A stretch of DNA of 6,575 nucleotides from Gammaproteobacteria bacterium (lineage in GTDB: Bacteria > Pseudomonadota > Gammaproteobacteria > Pseudomonadales > Halieaceae), in contig JAOUDU010000153.1 of the NCBI GenBank assembly GCA_029859085.1, positions 1-6,575 of the forward strand, in the 5' to 3' direction. Positions 1-5,258 of this stretch are shown in pieces. The position numbers were made by a program, and so were the translations under genes. Within the stretch, counting starts at the first letter, position 1, and each line of letters starts with the position of its first letter. The notes under the pieces are model-generated. The model saw only the letters and a list, made by a program, of their open reading frames with translations, was not told the DNA's origin and ran no database searches.

Positions 1-837
1 CGTGGGCATCTGCTCGTCGTAAACCATGCGCACCGCATCCGCCCTGCGGCGTTTCTTGAGGCTGATCGCCATCTTGTCGATCAGGGTCTGGTCGATACCG
101 GTATCGATGTCCAGCTCGGCATCCCGTGAGAACTTGAAGCAGAATGCCTGGGCCTCGTCTATCGGAATGACACCGCGGAACATCTGGGGCAGGCAGGCCC
201 TGATAATATTGTCCAGCACGATGAAGACCTTGCCGCTCTTGCCCTTGCGCTTGGGTATCTCGATGAAGCGCGCCAGCCGGTCGGTCGGCACCTCCACCAC
301 CGCGTAGTTGTAGTTCTCGCCGGACCTGATATCCACGGCCAGGTAAAGGGACTCGTCGTTGAGCGCCGGGATGGGCTGGGATTCGCTGAGCAGGATCGGC
401 TCGAGCTCAGGCAGGACGGTACGGGTGAAATACGCCTGCACCCAGGCAGCCTGGCCGGGGTCCAGCTGGCTCTCGTTGATAAGGTAGATATGGCGGGTCG
501 TCAGCTCCTCCATCAACTCCAGGTAGATCCTGTCGAATTCCTTCTGCAGGTTCACGACCTTTTTCTGGATAGCCGCCAGCAGGTCCTTGAACTGCTGCTT
601 GTCGCCCCCGGCGGACATGGAGATCAGGCGGCGCACTTCCGCCACGCGCACCCGGAAAAACTCGTCGAGATTGTTGGAGAAGATGCCCAGGTAACGCACT
701 CGCGCTATCAGGGGCATGGTCTTGTCGGCAGCTTCCTGCAACACGCGCGCATTGAAGGACAACCAGCTGAGCTCGCGCGGCGTGAACAGGTCATGGTCCA
801 GCATGTCCGCCAGGCGAATCTTGATCGGGTTGGCCAT
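1..837 (-). CDS. ppk1: Polyphosphate kinase PPK1, N-terminal part (cut by window edge)
   Basis: PPK1 reversibly transfers the gamma-phosphate of ATP to inorganic polyphosphate, usually at the inner membrane, and supports stress survival. The 279 visible codons start MANPIKIRLADMLDHD. They carry the PPK1 N-domain signature RELSWLSFNARVLQEAAD (residues 21-38), then RYLGIFSNNLDEFFRVR (48-64); Asn56 aligns with the nucleotide-binding Asn45 of E. coli PPK. The head domain follows (about 115-279, including ALNDESLYLAVDI and LDNIIRACLPQMF). The catalytic histidines lie beyond the window. I chose the ATG at 835-837. An in-frame ATG at codon 12 (802-804) would give exactly the E. coli N-terminal length, so the start could be there; neither has a strong Shine-Dalgarno. 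Family call is very sure from motif order; the start is less sure. Confidence 0.95.
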   Translation of the reverse strand, partial: MANPIKIRLADMLDHDLFTPRELSWLSFNARVLQEAADKTMPLIARVRYLGIFSNNLDEFFRVRVAEVRRLISMSAGGDKQQFKDLLAAIQKKVVNLQKEFDRIYLELMEELTTRHIYLINESQLDPGQAAWVQAYFTRTVLPELEPILLSESQPIPALNDESLYLAVDIRSGENYNYAVVEVPTDRLARFIEIPKRKGKSGKVFIVLDNIIRACLPQMFRGVIPIDEAQAFCFKFSRDAELDIDTGIDQTLIDKMAISLKKRRRADAVRMVYDEQMPT

Positions 838-845
838 CGCGTTAC

Positions 846-863
846 CTGTCACAAAAATGTCAT
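846..863 (+). promoter_or_regulatory. Candidate Pho box (PhoB site) upstream of ppk1
   Basis: The plus strand reads CTGTCAC-AAAA-ATGTCAT: two 7-bp direct repeats separated by an A-rich 4-bp linker, the architecture of the PhoB box (CTGTCAT-N4-CTGTCAT). The second repeat differs by one base from CTGTCAT. Phosphate-starvation control of ppk is known in several proteobacteria, which makes the match sensible. Oddities: it sits only 9-26 bp before the annotated ppk1 ATG, and it reads away from ppk1 rather than toward it. Activation from a -35-like position is therefore not obvious; it could be a repressing site, or the ppk1 start may be the downstream ATG at 804. Confidence 0.45.
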
Positions 864-921
864 TTAAAGGGGAATTTGAGCCGTCAGACGCGGCTTTTGC
901 AGGCAATTTAAACTAGTTCCG

Positions 922-964
922 GGCGCAACAATAGCCCCGGTGGGAAAAACGGGCTTATTGCGCC
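922..964 (-). other. Long imperfect hairpin in the ppk1 upstream region
   Basis: On the minus strand GGCGCAATAAGCCC (964-951) can pair with GGGCTATTGTTGCGCC (937-922). This gives about 14 pairs, including one U-G wobble, with a two-base bulge. The loop is 13 nt and U/C-rich. No T-run follows on either strand, so it is not a classic terminator. It lies about 85 nt before the ppk1 start and would be in its leader if the promoter is in the AT-rich part upstream. Its role is unknown. Confidence 0.45.
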
Positions 965-1138
965 TTGCACCGGTACCAGGGATAGAAAAAAGCGGGACCG
1001 GGCCGGGGCCGCGCGGAGGGCGTCCCCAGCTCAATAACCCGCATCTCCCCGGCGTCAGCGCCAAGGGCGCGCGGACATTCGGCCGACATATACTCGAACT
1101 CACTTTAAGTTTATGATGTTAATGCATGAATTAAGTGC

Positions 1139-1175
1139 AAAAAAAAGCCCGCAAAACAGGGTATGAGTTGCGGGC
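1139..1175 (-). terminator. Rho-independent terminator of the small RNA
   Basis: Read on the minus strand, GCCCGCAA (1175-1168) pairs perfectly with TTGCGGGC (1154-1147) across a 13-nt loop. It is followed at once by eight T (1146-1139). This is a strong intrinsic terminator for leftward transcription. The nearest protein gene upstream on this strand (the UspE-like gene) ends almost 300 bp earlier and has its own candidate terminator, so this one implies a separate short transcript. Confidence 0.85.
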
Positions 1176-1245
1176 CAATAGCCATATGTTTCGGGGCAGA
1201 AACATAGGCCAGGGGACGTGTCGCACGCCCGGGGAGGGCGTGCAC
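1140..1245 (-). ncRNA. Predicted small RNA with C-rich loops (about 105 nt)
   Basis: The sequence shows a self-contained transcription unit. The predicted transcript starts near 1245 and ends in the U-run of the terminator. Hairpin 1 is GCACGCCC (1243-1236) with GGGCGTGC (1230-1223), 8 bp, loop UCCCC. A linker follows with GUCCCCU (about 1217-1211). Hairpin 2 is TATGTTTC (1206-1199) with GAAACATA (1192-1185), 8 bp, loop UGCCCC; a GCC/GGC pair can extend it past one bulged base. Hairpin 3 is the terminator. Unpaired CCCC-type motifs in loops are typical of trans-acting sRNAs that pair with Shine-Dalgarno sequences and block translation; applying that here is inference. No open reading frame in it looks real. 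I do not recognise it as a named family. Confidence 0.7.
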
Positions 1246-1250
1246 TGCTG

Positions 1251-1278
1251 AATATAGACGGCGCTGGGGATAAAGCAA
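1251..1278 (-). promoter_or_regulatory. Sigma70-type promoter of the small RNA
   Basis: On the minus strand TTGCTT (1278-1273) and TATATT (1256-1251) are separated by 16 bp. An A/T-rich tract just upstream (about 1279-1296, with a run of eight T on the minus strand) could act as an UP element. The predicted start, about six bases after the -10, falls at the foot of the first hairpin, as expected for a compact sRNA. Confidence 0.65.
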
Positions 1279-1319
1279 ATTTTTACAAAAAAAATTGCGA
1301 CCGCACGCACGTAATCGAG

Positions 1320-1372
1320 AAAAAAGCCCTGCAATCACCCCTTGGCTGCCCAATTCGGGGCAGCCAAGGGCT
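1320..1372 (-). terminator. Long perfect inverted repeat, probable end of the UspE-like transcript
   Basis: CCCTTGGCTGCCC (1339-1351) and GGGCAGCCAAGGG (1358-1370) form a perfect 13-bp stem with a 6-nt loop. Read leftward, the stem is followed after 13 nt by GGGCT and then six T (1325-1320). GGGCT can instead pair with AGCCC at the far side of the repeat, so two alternative structures compete. The hairpin starts about 90 bp after the UspE-like stop. The stem-to-U spacing is larger than in a textbook terminator, so termination is likely but not certain. Confidence 0.55.
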
Positions 1373-1460
1373 GCACAGCCCACGCGCCGCTACTGCATCG
1401 GGCGGGATGTGCCGACTTCGATCTCGGCCAGACGGCGAGGTAAAGCTTTAACCGCTGCGT

Positions 1461-2330
1461 TCAGGGCTTGATCGCCAGCACATCGGTTTTTATGTGGCGC
1501 AATACCCGCTCCGCGGTATTGCCCAGCAGGCGGGCCTTGACACCCTTGCGCCCCACTGTGCCCATGACCACGATCTGCGCGCCCACCCGGGCCGCCCGGC
1601 TGCTGATCACCCGCTCTATCGGTCCCCGCTTGCAGTGGAACGCACTGACGGGCAGGTCGTGGGTGCGCGCCAGTTCGGCGATCCGCGGCGCCATCGCGGC
1701 CCGGGCGTCGCGGGCGAAAGCCACGGGATCGATGAGGTCGAGATCCGCCAGCAACACGGGTACCTCGATGGCGGTGATGATTTCAAGTTCCACCCCGAGG
1801 GCGCCACAGAGTTCCCTGGCCGCCGCCAGCACCTTGTGATTGAGGGCGTGCTTGGTGGCATTGTCGCTGGCCAGGTCCAGGCAGGCCAGTACCGGCTTTG
1901 CGCGGTGCCATTTCTTGCGGGCAACCAGCAGCACCGGGACGGGGCATTCCCTCAATAACTGCCAGTCCAGGGAGGTGTGGACCAGCGACTCGCTGCGGTG
2001 GCCGGTCTTGACCACCGCCACATAACTGCCGCCCGCGCAGCGTTTGTTGATCCACGAGTGCAGGTTTTTTTCCCATACGGTCTTCAGGGTGACCTTTTGC
2101 CCGGGCGCACAGTATTCATCTATTCGCGCCCGGACAGATTGCTCCCGCTCATCGAGCAGGCGCTTGCGTAGCAGTGTTTTTTCCGCGGCGCTGACCTGCA
2201 GGCCCGCCAGGGGCGCATGCACAAACGCGATGACATCCACCGCGAGCCCCAGCCTGCGCGCAAGTTCCATGCCCCTGGGTGTGGCAGCACAGGCTTGCTC
2301 GATATCGGCGATGATCAACAATTTGCCCAT
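1461..2330 (-). CDS. uspE: Tandem-domain universal stress protein, UspE-like
   Basis: A 289-residue cytoplasmic protein with two Usp domains (about 1-138 and 145-289), the length and arrangement of E. coli UspE. The first half has the UspE-type stretches TVWEKNLHSWI (84-94) and SLDWQLLRECPVPVLLV (120-136) but lacks the nucleotide-binding loop. The second half has MGTVGRKGVKARLLGNTAERV (256-276), fitting the G-x2-G-x9-G-N/S-T ATP-binding motif (G257, G260, G270), and ends in DVLAIKP as UspE does. Usp proteins aid survival in stress and stasis; the biochemical activity is unclear even in known members. The ATG at 2328-2330 follows GGGGGA at a 7-nt spacing. It appears monocistronic, with its own -10 element upstream and a hairpin downstream. 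Confidence 0.9.
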   Translation of the reverse strand: MGKLLIIADIEQACAATPRGMELARRLGLAVDVIAFVHAPLAGLQVSAAEKTLLRKRLLDEREQSVRARIDEYCAPGQKVTLKTVWEKNLHSWINKRCAGGSYVAVVKTGHRSESLVHTSLDWQLLRECPVPVLLVARKKWHRAKPVLACLDLASDNATKHALNHKVLAAARELCGALGVELEIITAIEVPVLLADLDLIDPVAFARDARAAMAPRIAELARTHDLPVSAFHCKRGPIERVISSRAARVGAQIVVMGTVGRKGVKARLLGNTAERVLRHIKTDVLAIKP

Positions 2331-2365
2331 GAAAAAATCCCCCGGGGTTTTGGCAACCTCGAGGG

Positions 2366-2394
2366 ATTATAGGGCCTTGGACGAGCCAGGCCAG
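2366..2394 (-). promoter_or_regulatory. Candidate promoter of the UspE-like gene
   Basis: A perfect TATAAT lies at 2371-2366 on the minus strand. Seventeen bases upstream is CTGGCC (2394-2389), a poor -35. The predicted start near 2359 gives a leader of about 30 nt containing CCCCGGGG and the Shine-Dalgarno. A perfect -10 with a weak -35 often means an activator or a stress sigma factor, which would suit the gene, but no operator is evident. Confidence 0.5.
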
Positions 2395-2452
2395 CACTTC
2401 AGGTCAATGGTCCGGCAATTAACCTGTGCGACCTGCCATCCCGCTCAACTCG

Positions 2453-2707
2453 TCAGTGAGCCAGGCCCACCGGGTACCAGCGTGCACCCGCCTGGGTCAC
2501 CTTGCCCTCCATCCGCAGGTCAACCAGGGCGCGCTCCACCACACCCTCGTGGTAGCTGCCCGCTGTCGAGGGTGTCCACTCATCGAGGAAGCTGGACAAT
2601 TGGGCGGCAGTGGCACCGCGGCGATAGGAAACACGCATGGCCAGGTAGACCATGGACTTGATCATCCGCATGACTTTGTCGGTGATGGCAACAACGGGGC
2701 TGGACAT
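2453..2707 (-). CDS. Small hypothetical protein, possibly winged-helix-like
   Basis: An 84-residue protein I do not recognise. The ATG at 2705-2707 follows a strong AAGGAG at 8-nt spacing, and codon use resembles the neighbours, so the gene is probably real. Residues 9-27 form a basic/hydrophobic helix (TDKVMRMIKSMVYLAMRVS). The segment GATAAQLSSFLDEW (31-44), then YHEGVVERALVDLRMEGKV (52-70) and AGARWYPV (73-80), reads like helix-turn-helix plus a short beta wing, as in small winged-helix proteins. That reading is by eye and weak. There is no signal peptide and no cysteine. It sits between the AraC-type gene and the UspE-like gene, with 124 bp and 122 bp gaps, and appears to be its own unit. 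An inverted repeat surrounds its ribosome binding site. Confidence 0.65.
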   Translation of the reverse strand: MSSPVVAITDKVMRMIKSMVYLAMRVSYRRGATAAQLSSFLDEWTPSTAGSYHEGVVERALVDLRMEGKVTQAGARWYPVGLAH

Positions 2708-2708
2708 G

Positions 2709-2734
2709 GCATAAACTCCTTGGTGGGTTTATGC
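2709..2734. repeat. 8-bp perfect inverted repeat around the ribosome binding site of the 84-aa gene
   Basis: GCATAAAC (2709-2716) and GTTTATGC (2727-2734) are exact inverted copies with 10 bases between. On the minus strand the spacer is CCACCAAGGA, so the Shine-Dalgarno AAGGAG lies in the loop and at the edge of the stem, and the stem ends directly at the CATG of the start codon. It could be an operator for a dimeric DNA-binding protein or an mRNA hairpin that gates translation. Confidence 0.6.
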
Positions 2735-2831
2735 ACAAATTACCGGCAAGAGCCGCCCTGCAACATGGCCCGCGGCGCCGACGGCATGGCCGACCGCGCC
2801 AATATCGGGCGCCGGCGCCAGGCCGTGAAGA

Positions 2832-3860
2832 TTACGCTGCCGTGCGCGTCCCGGCCCGGTACTCGGCCGGGGCGACACCGGTCAGGCGCTTGAACGCCCG
2901 GGAAAACGTACTGGGCTCGGAAAATCCCAGCAGGTAGGCGGTCTCAACGACCGAGCGCCCCGGGCTGCGCAAATACTTGCGCGCGAGCTGCATTCGGGTG
3001 TCCTGCAACAGGTCGATGTAGCTGGTGCCCTCGTCCCTGAGTTTGCGCTGCAAAGTGCGGCTGCTGATATGCAGGGACCTGGCGATCTGGTGCTGGCTGG
3101 GGGGTCCGTCCGGCAGCCGCTCGACTATCTTGTCCACCACATCCCTGGTGGTGGACCTTGCCAGGAAACTGTCCAGGTAGGCCTGGGTGTGCTCATCGTT
3201 GATCCGCGCCAGATGGGGGTCGCCTGTGACCAGCGGCTCCATGATGTCGGAGCGGGACCAGGTAATCCGGGTGCTGTCAGCGGCAAACACCACCCGGCTC
3301 GCCAACAGGGATTCCCAGCGCTGGGGCTCGGATGGCAGTGGCCGTTCCAGCAGGACCCTGACCGGCGCCAGGAACTCACCCAGGGTGAGCCGGCACATCC
3401 GGGTGATTACGCCAACGGCATAATCCCGGCTGGCCGGCACAATTCCTTCGAGGCGCGGATCCATGCCCAGGCAGAGGTCAATGCTGTCGCCCTCTTCCTC
3501 CAATTGCAGCTGGGTCCCGGTACTCACCAGGCGCCCAAAGCGCTGCAGCCGCAACAGCCCGGCATAAACCGTGTCGCTGGCCAGCCATGCCAGCCCCAGG
3601 CTGTGCAATACCTGTGGCTGCAACTGTTCGGCCGCGAGCAGGCCGAAGGCCTCGTCACCGCTGGCCATCACGCACTGCCCCATCAAGCGGTTGAAATCGA
3701 CCTGGCTCACCCGCCAGTCGGGATTGGCGCCCCTGGCAAGGTCAATGCCTGCCCCCTCGACCACCGGCAGAGGATCGATACCCAGCTGGCGCAGCGCCTG
3801 CGCAACCGGCACGATAAAACTGCCCAGCAGCGAGTGGGCCCCTGGCGCGGTGCGAGTCAT
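2832..3860 (-). CDS. AraC-family transcriptional regulator (Arabinose_bd-like N-terminal domain)
   Basis: A cytoplasmic DNA-binding regulator of 342 residues, within the usual size of this subfamily. Residues about 10-225 resemble the Arabinose_bd-type sensor domain (for example DWRVSQVDFNRLM, GDEAFGLL, LGLAWLASDTVYAGLLRLQRF). Residues about 240-335 are the double helix-turn-helix: HQIARSLHISSRTLQRKLRDEG, then SVVETAYLLGFSEPSTFSRA and the closing FKR.TGVAPAEYR typical of the family. I use the ATG at 3858-3860 rather than the TTG at 3881, because the TTG sits almost on the predicted transcription start. It lies 52 bp behind the SpmAB-type gene on the same strand and could be co-transcribed. 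No catabolic gene is adjacent, so the ligand and targets cannot be inferred. Confidence 0.9.
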   Translation of the reverse strand: MTRTAPGAHSLLGSFIVPVAQALRQLGIDPLPVVEGAGIDLARGANPDWRVSQVDFNRLMGQCVMASGDEAFGLLAAEQLQPQVLHSLGLAWLASDTVYAGLLRLQRFGRLVSTGTQLQLEEEGDSIDLCLGMDPRLEGIVPASRDYAVGVITRMCRLTLGEFLAPVRVLLERPLPSEPQRWESLLASRVVFAADSTRITWSRSDIMEPLVTGDPHLARINDEHTQAYLDSFLARSTTRDVVDKIVERLPDGPPSQHQIARSLHISSRTLQRKLRDEGTSYIDLLQDTRMQLARKYLRSPGRSVVETAYLLGFSEPSTFSRAFKRLTGVAPAEYRAGTRTAA

Positions 3861-3891
3861 TCCCGAAGACACCCCTGGCAAGTAAAAAGCG

Positions 3892-3897
3892 AATATA
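3892..3897 (-). promoter_or_regulatory. Possible -10 element for the AraC-type gene
   Basis: TATATT on the minus strand in the 52-bp gap, preceded by GC. TTGAGA lies upstream but at only 13 bp spacing, so the -35 is not convincing. If used, transcription would begin near 3885, which supports the ATG at 3860 as start codon. Confidence 0.3.
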
Positions 3898-3912
3898 GCA
3901 CCACCGCCTGTC

Positions 3913-5142
3913 TCAACCGTAAAACCAGTAGGCGACCGCGATGGAAGCGCCTATCCCCGCAGCGTCCGCCGCCAGGCCGCAGGCGAGGGCGTGGCGGCTG
4001 TGGCGAATACCCACCGCGCCAAAATACACCGCGAGCACATAGAATGTGGTCTCGGTGGAACCCTGCAGGGTGGCCGCGAGCCGTCCCTGGAACGAGTCCA
4101 CGCCGAAGGTGTTCATGGTGTCGATCATCATGGCCCGGGCGCCGGAACCGGACAGCGGTTTCATCAGCGCGGTGGGCATGCCATCCACCCAGCGCGCGTC
4201 CCAGCCACCCAGCGCGACCAGCTCCCGCAGGCCGCCCATCGCGACATCCATCGCCCCGCTGGCGCGAAAAACACCGATCGCAGCGAGCATGGCGAGCAGG
4301 TAGGGGATGATTCCGATGGCGGTTTCAAAACCCTGGCGCGCGCCCTCGATAAAGGTGTCATAGACGTTCACCGCACGGCGGTGGGCCACCAGTAAAAACA
4401 GCATGATGAGCCCTATGATCAGCAGGTTGCTGACCAGGCTGGACTGTTGCTGCAGCTGCTCCGCGCCCAGGGTTGCAAACCAGCCGACCAGCGCCAGCAA
4501 CACCGCGAATGCGCCCCCGAGGTACATCAGCACCACCGTGTCTGCCAGCCGGATGCGCTGCACCCAGGCGGTGACCAGCAATCCCGCCAGGGTCGAACAG
4601 CAGGTGGCTATCAGGATCGGGATGAAAACCGCGGCGGGGTCCGGCGCGCCCAGCTGGGCGCGGTACAGCAGGATGGTCACCGGGAACAGGGTAACGGCCG
4701 AGGTATTGAGCACCAGGAACAGGATCTGCGCATCGGTGGCCACCTGCGGGTTCGGGTTGAGGGACTGCAGGTCCTTCATCGCCTTGATCCCCAGCGGGGT
4801 GGCGGCGTTATCCAGCCCCAGGATGTTGGCCGCGAGATTGAGGGTCATCGAGGAGATGGCCGGGTGGCCCGGCGGCACCCCGGGCATCAGGCGCGTGAAC
4901 AGCGGCGACAGCGCCCGGGCCAGCCTGTCGATGAGCCCACTGGCCTCCCCTATCGCCACAATACCCAGCCACAGGGCCATCAGCCCGATCAGCCCGATCG
5001 CCAGTTGCACCGAAAGACCGGCCATCTCGAACAGGGCCGCGACCATGCGCTGGAACACGGCGGCGTCGCCCAGGCCCAGCCACTGGTATAACGCGCTGAT
5101 AAAGGCGACGACAAAAAAGCCCAGCCAGATACGATGCAGCAT
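3913..5142 (-). CDS. Fused SpmA/SpmB-type (nucleoside recognition / Gate domain) membrane protein
   Basis: A 409-residue integral inner-membrane protein with about ten hydrophobic segments (for example 5-24, 46-64, 138-159, 171-192, 203-222, 236-253, 275-293, 367-380, 386-405). The first half carries the SpmA signature around LNLAANILGLDNAATPLGIKAM (101-122). The second half carries the SpmB signature around LSGSGARAMMID (330-341) and GSTETTFYVLAVYFGAVGI (361-379). In Bacillus spmA and spmB are two genes needed for spore core dehydration. In many non-sporulating proteobacteria a single fused protein occurs, whose substrate is unknown; a transporter role is inferred from the Gate domain. The ATG at 5140-5142 follows AGGGT. 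The gene is divergent from the radical SAM gene, with 116 bp between the start codons. Confidence 0.88.
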   Translation of the reverse strand: MLHRIWLGFFVVAFISALYQWLGLGDAAVFQRMVAALFEMAGLSVQLAIGLIGLMALWLGIVAIGEASGLIDRLARALSPLFTRLMPGVPPGHPAISSMTLNLAANILGLDNAATPLGIKAMKDLQSLNPNPQVATDAQILFLVLNTSAVTLFPVTILLYRAQLGAPDPAAVFIPILIATCCSTLAGLLVTAWVQRIRLADTVVLMYLGGAFAVLLALVGWFATLGAEQLQQQSSLVSNLLIIGLIMLFLLVAHRRAVNVYDTFIEGARQGFETAIGIIPYLLAMLAAIGVFRASGAMDVAMGGLRELVALGGWDARWVDGMPTALMKPLSGSGARAMMIDTMNTFGVDSFQGRLAATLQGSTETTFYVLAVYFGAVGIRHSRHALACGLAADAAGIGASIAVAYWFYG

Positions 5143-5191
5143 CGAGTACCCTGTTGCGCGTTCGAAAGTGCAGGCAGACTAAAGCAAAACC

Positions 5192-5219
5192 TTGCGCCGA
5201 CCCAAGGGACGCGTATACT
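5192..5219 (+). promoter_or_regulatory. Sigma70-type promoter of the radical SAM gene
   Basis: TTGCGC (5192-5197) and TATACT (5214-5219) are separated by 16 bp, putting the start near 5226 and giving a leader of about 33 nt to the ATG at 5259. The -10 runs into the LexA operator, a layout that allows direct repression. Confidence 0.65.
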
Positions 5220-5235
5220 GTTTTTTTGTACAGTA
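5216..5235. promoter_or_regulatory. LexA box (SOS operator) on the radical SAM promoter
   Basis: The palindrome core is CTGT (5218-5221), 8 bases (TTTTTTGT), ACAG (5230-5233), with TA on both outer sides. It therefore fits TACTGT-N8-ACAGTA, the gammaproteobacterial LexA consensus, at every fixed position and with an AT-rich spacer. It overlaps the -10 and the predicted start site, where LexA would exclude RNA polymerase. The opposite gene's start codon is about 74 bp away, so control of that gene is possible but not indicated. Confidence 0.85.
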
Positions 5236-5258
5236 CAGGGAAAACACCCGGCTCCGAC

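Larger units (their letters stand above)
838..1138. other. Gene-free ppk1 upstream region
   Basis: No protein gene is convincing here. The only open frame of note (864-1103, minus) has composition unlike a protein and no ribosome binding site. The stretch holds a Pho-box-like repeat next to ppk1 and a long hairpin, listed separately. It also has a GC-rich middle (about 985-1080) and an AT-rich end (about 1090-1140), which is the likeliest place for the ppk1 promoter. I could not assign a convincing -35/-10 pair there, though TATATG occurs on the minus strand near 1086-1091. If transcription starts in the AT-rich part, ppk1 has a leader of about 250 nt. Confidence 0.5.

Noticed and set aside
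1185..1243. Plus-strand reading of the hairpins as a CsrA-titrating RNA (GGGGA loops)
   Set aside because: The plus strand has GGGGA in one loop but no matching promoter and no T-run terminator. The promoter and U8 terminator are both on the minus strand.
1111..1383. Minus-strand frames across the intergenic region (1111-1383, 1131-1334)
   Set aside because: They run through the sRNA promoter, hairpins and terminator, have no Shine-Dalgarno and show no recognisable protein features.
1441..1450. TAAAGCTTTA palindrome just after the UspE-like stop codon
   Set aside because: It is a ten-base palindrome with no associated signal; I see no reason to call it functional.
2808..2819. GGCGCCGGCGCC palindrome between the AraC-type and 84-aa genes
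   Set aside because: It is short, built of simple GC repeats expected by chance in this composition, and not followed by a T-run.
3861..3881. TTG start at 3881 for the AraC-type regulator
   Set aside because: It lies within a few bases of the predicted transcription start. The ATG at 3860 keeps the whole recognisable domain.
3069..4310. Open plus-strand frame of 413 codons opposite the AraC-type and SpmAB-type genes
   Set aside because: It crosses two well-supported minus-strand genes and the gap between them. Its protein is rich in P, G, R, Q and H with no fold-like pattern, as expected of an antisense frame in high-GC DNA.
4403..5182. Open plus-strand frames within the SpmAB-type gene (also 4447-5091)
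   Set aside because: They lie antisense to a gene with clear membrane segments and family signatures. They have no ribosome binding site and their composition is unlike protein.
5154..5258. TTG start at 5154 extending the radical SAM protein by 35 residues
   Set aside because: The extension would be encoded upstream of and across the promoter and LexA box, and the extra residues do not resemble the family. The ATG at 5259 is preferred.
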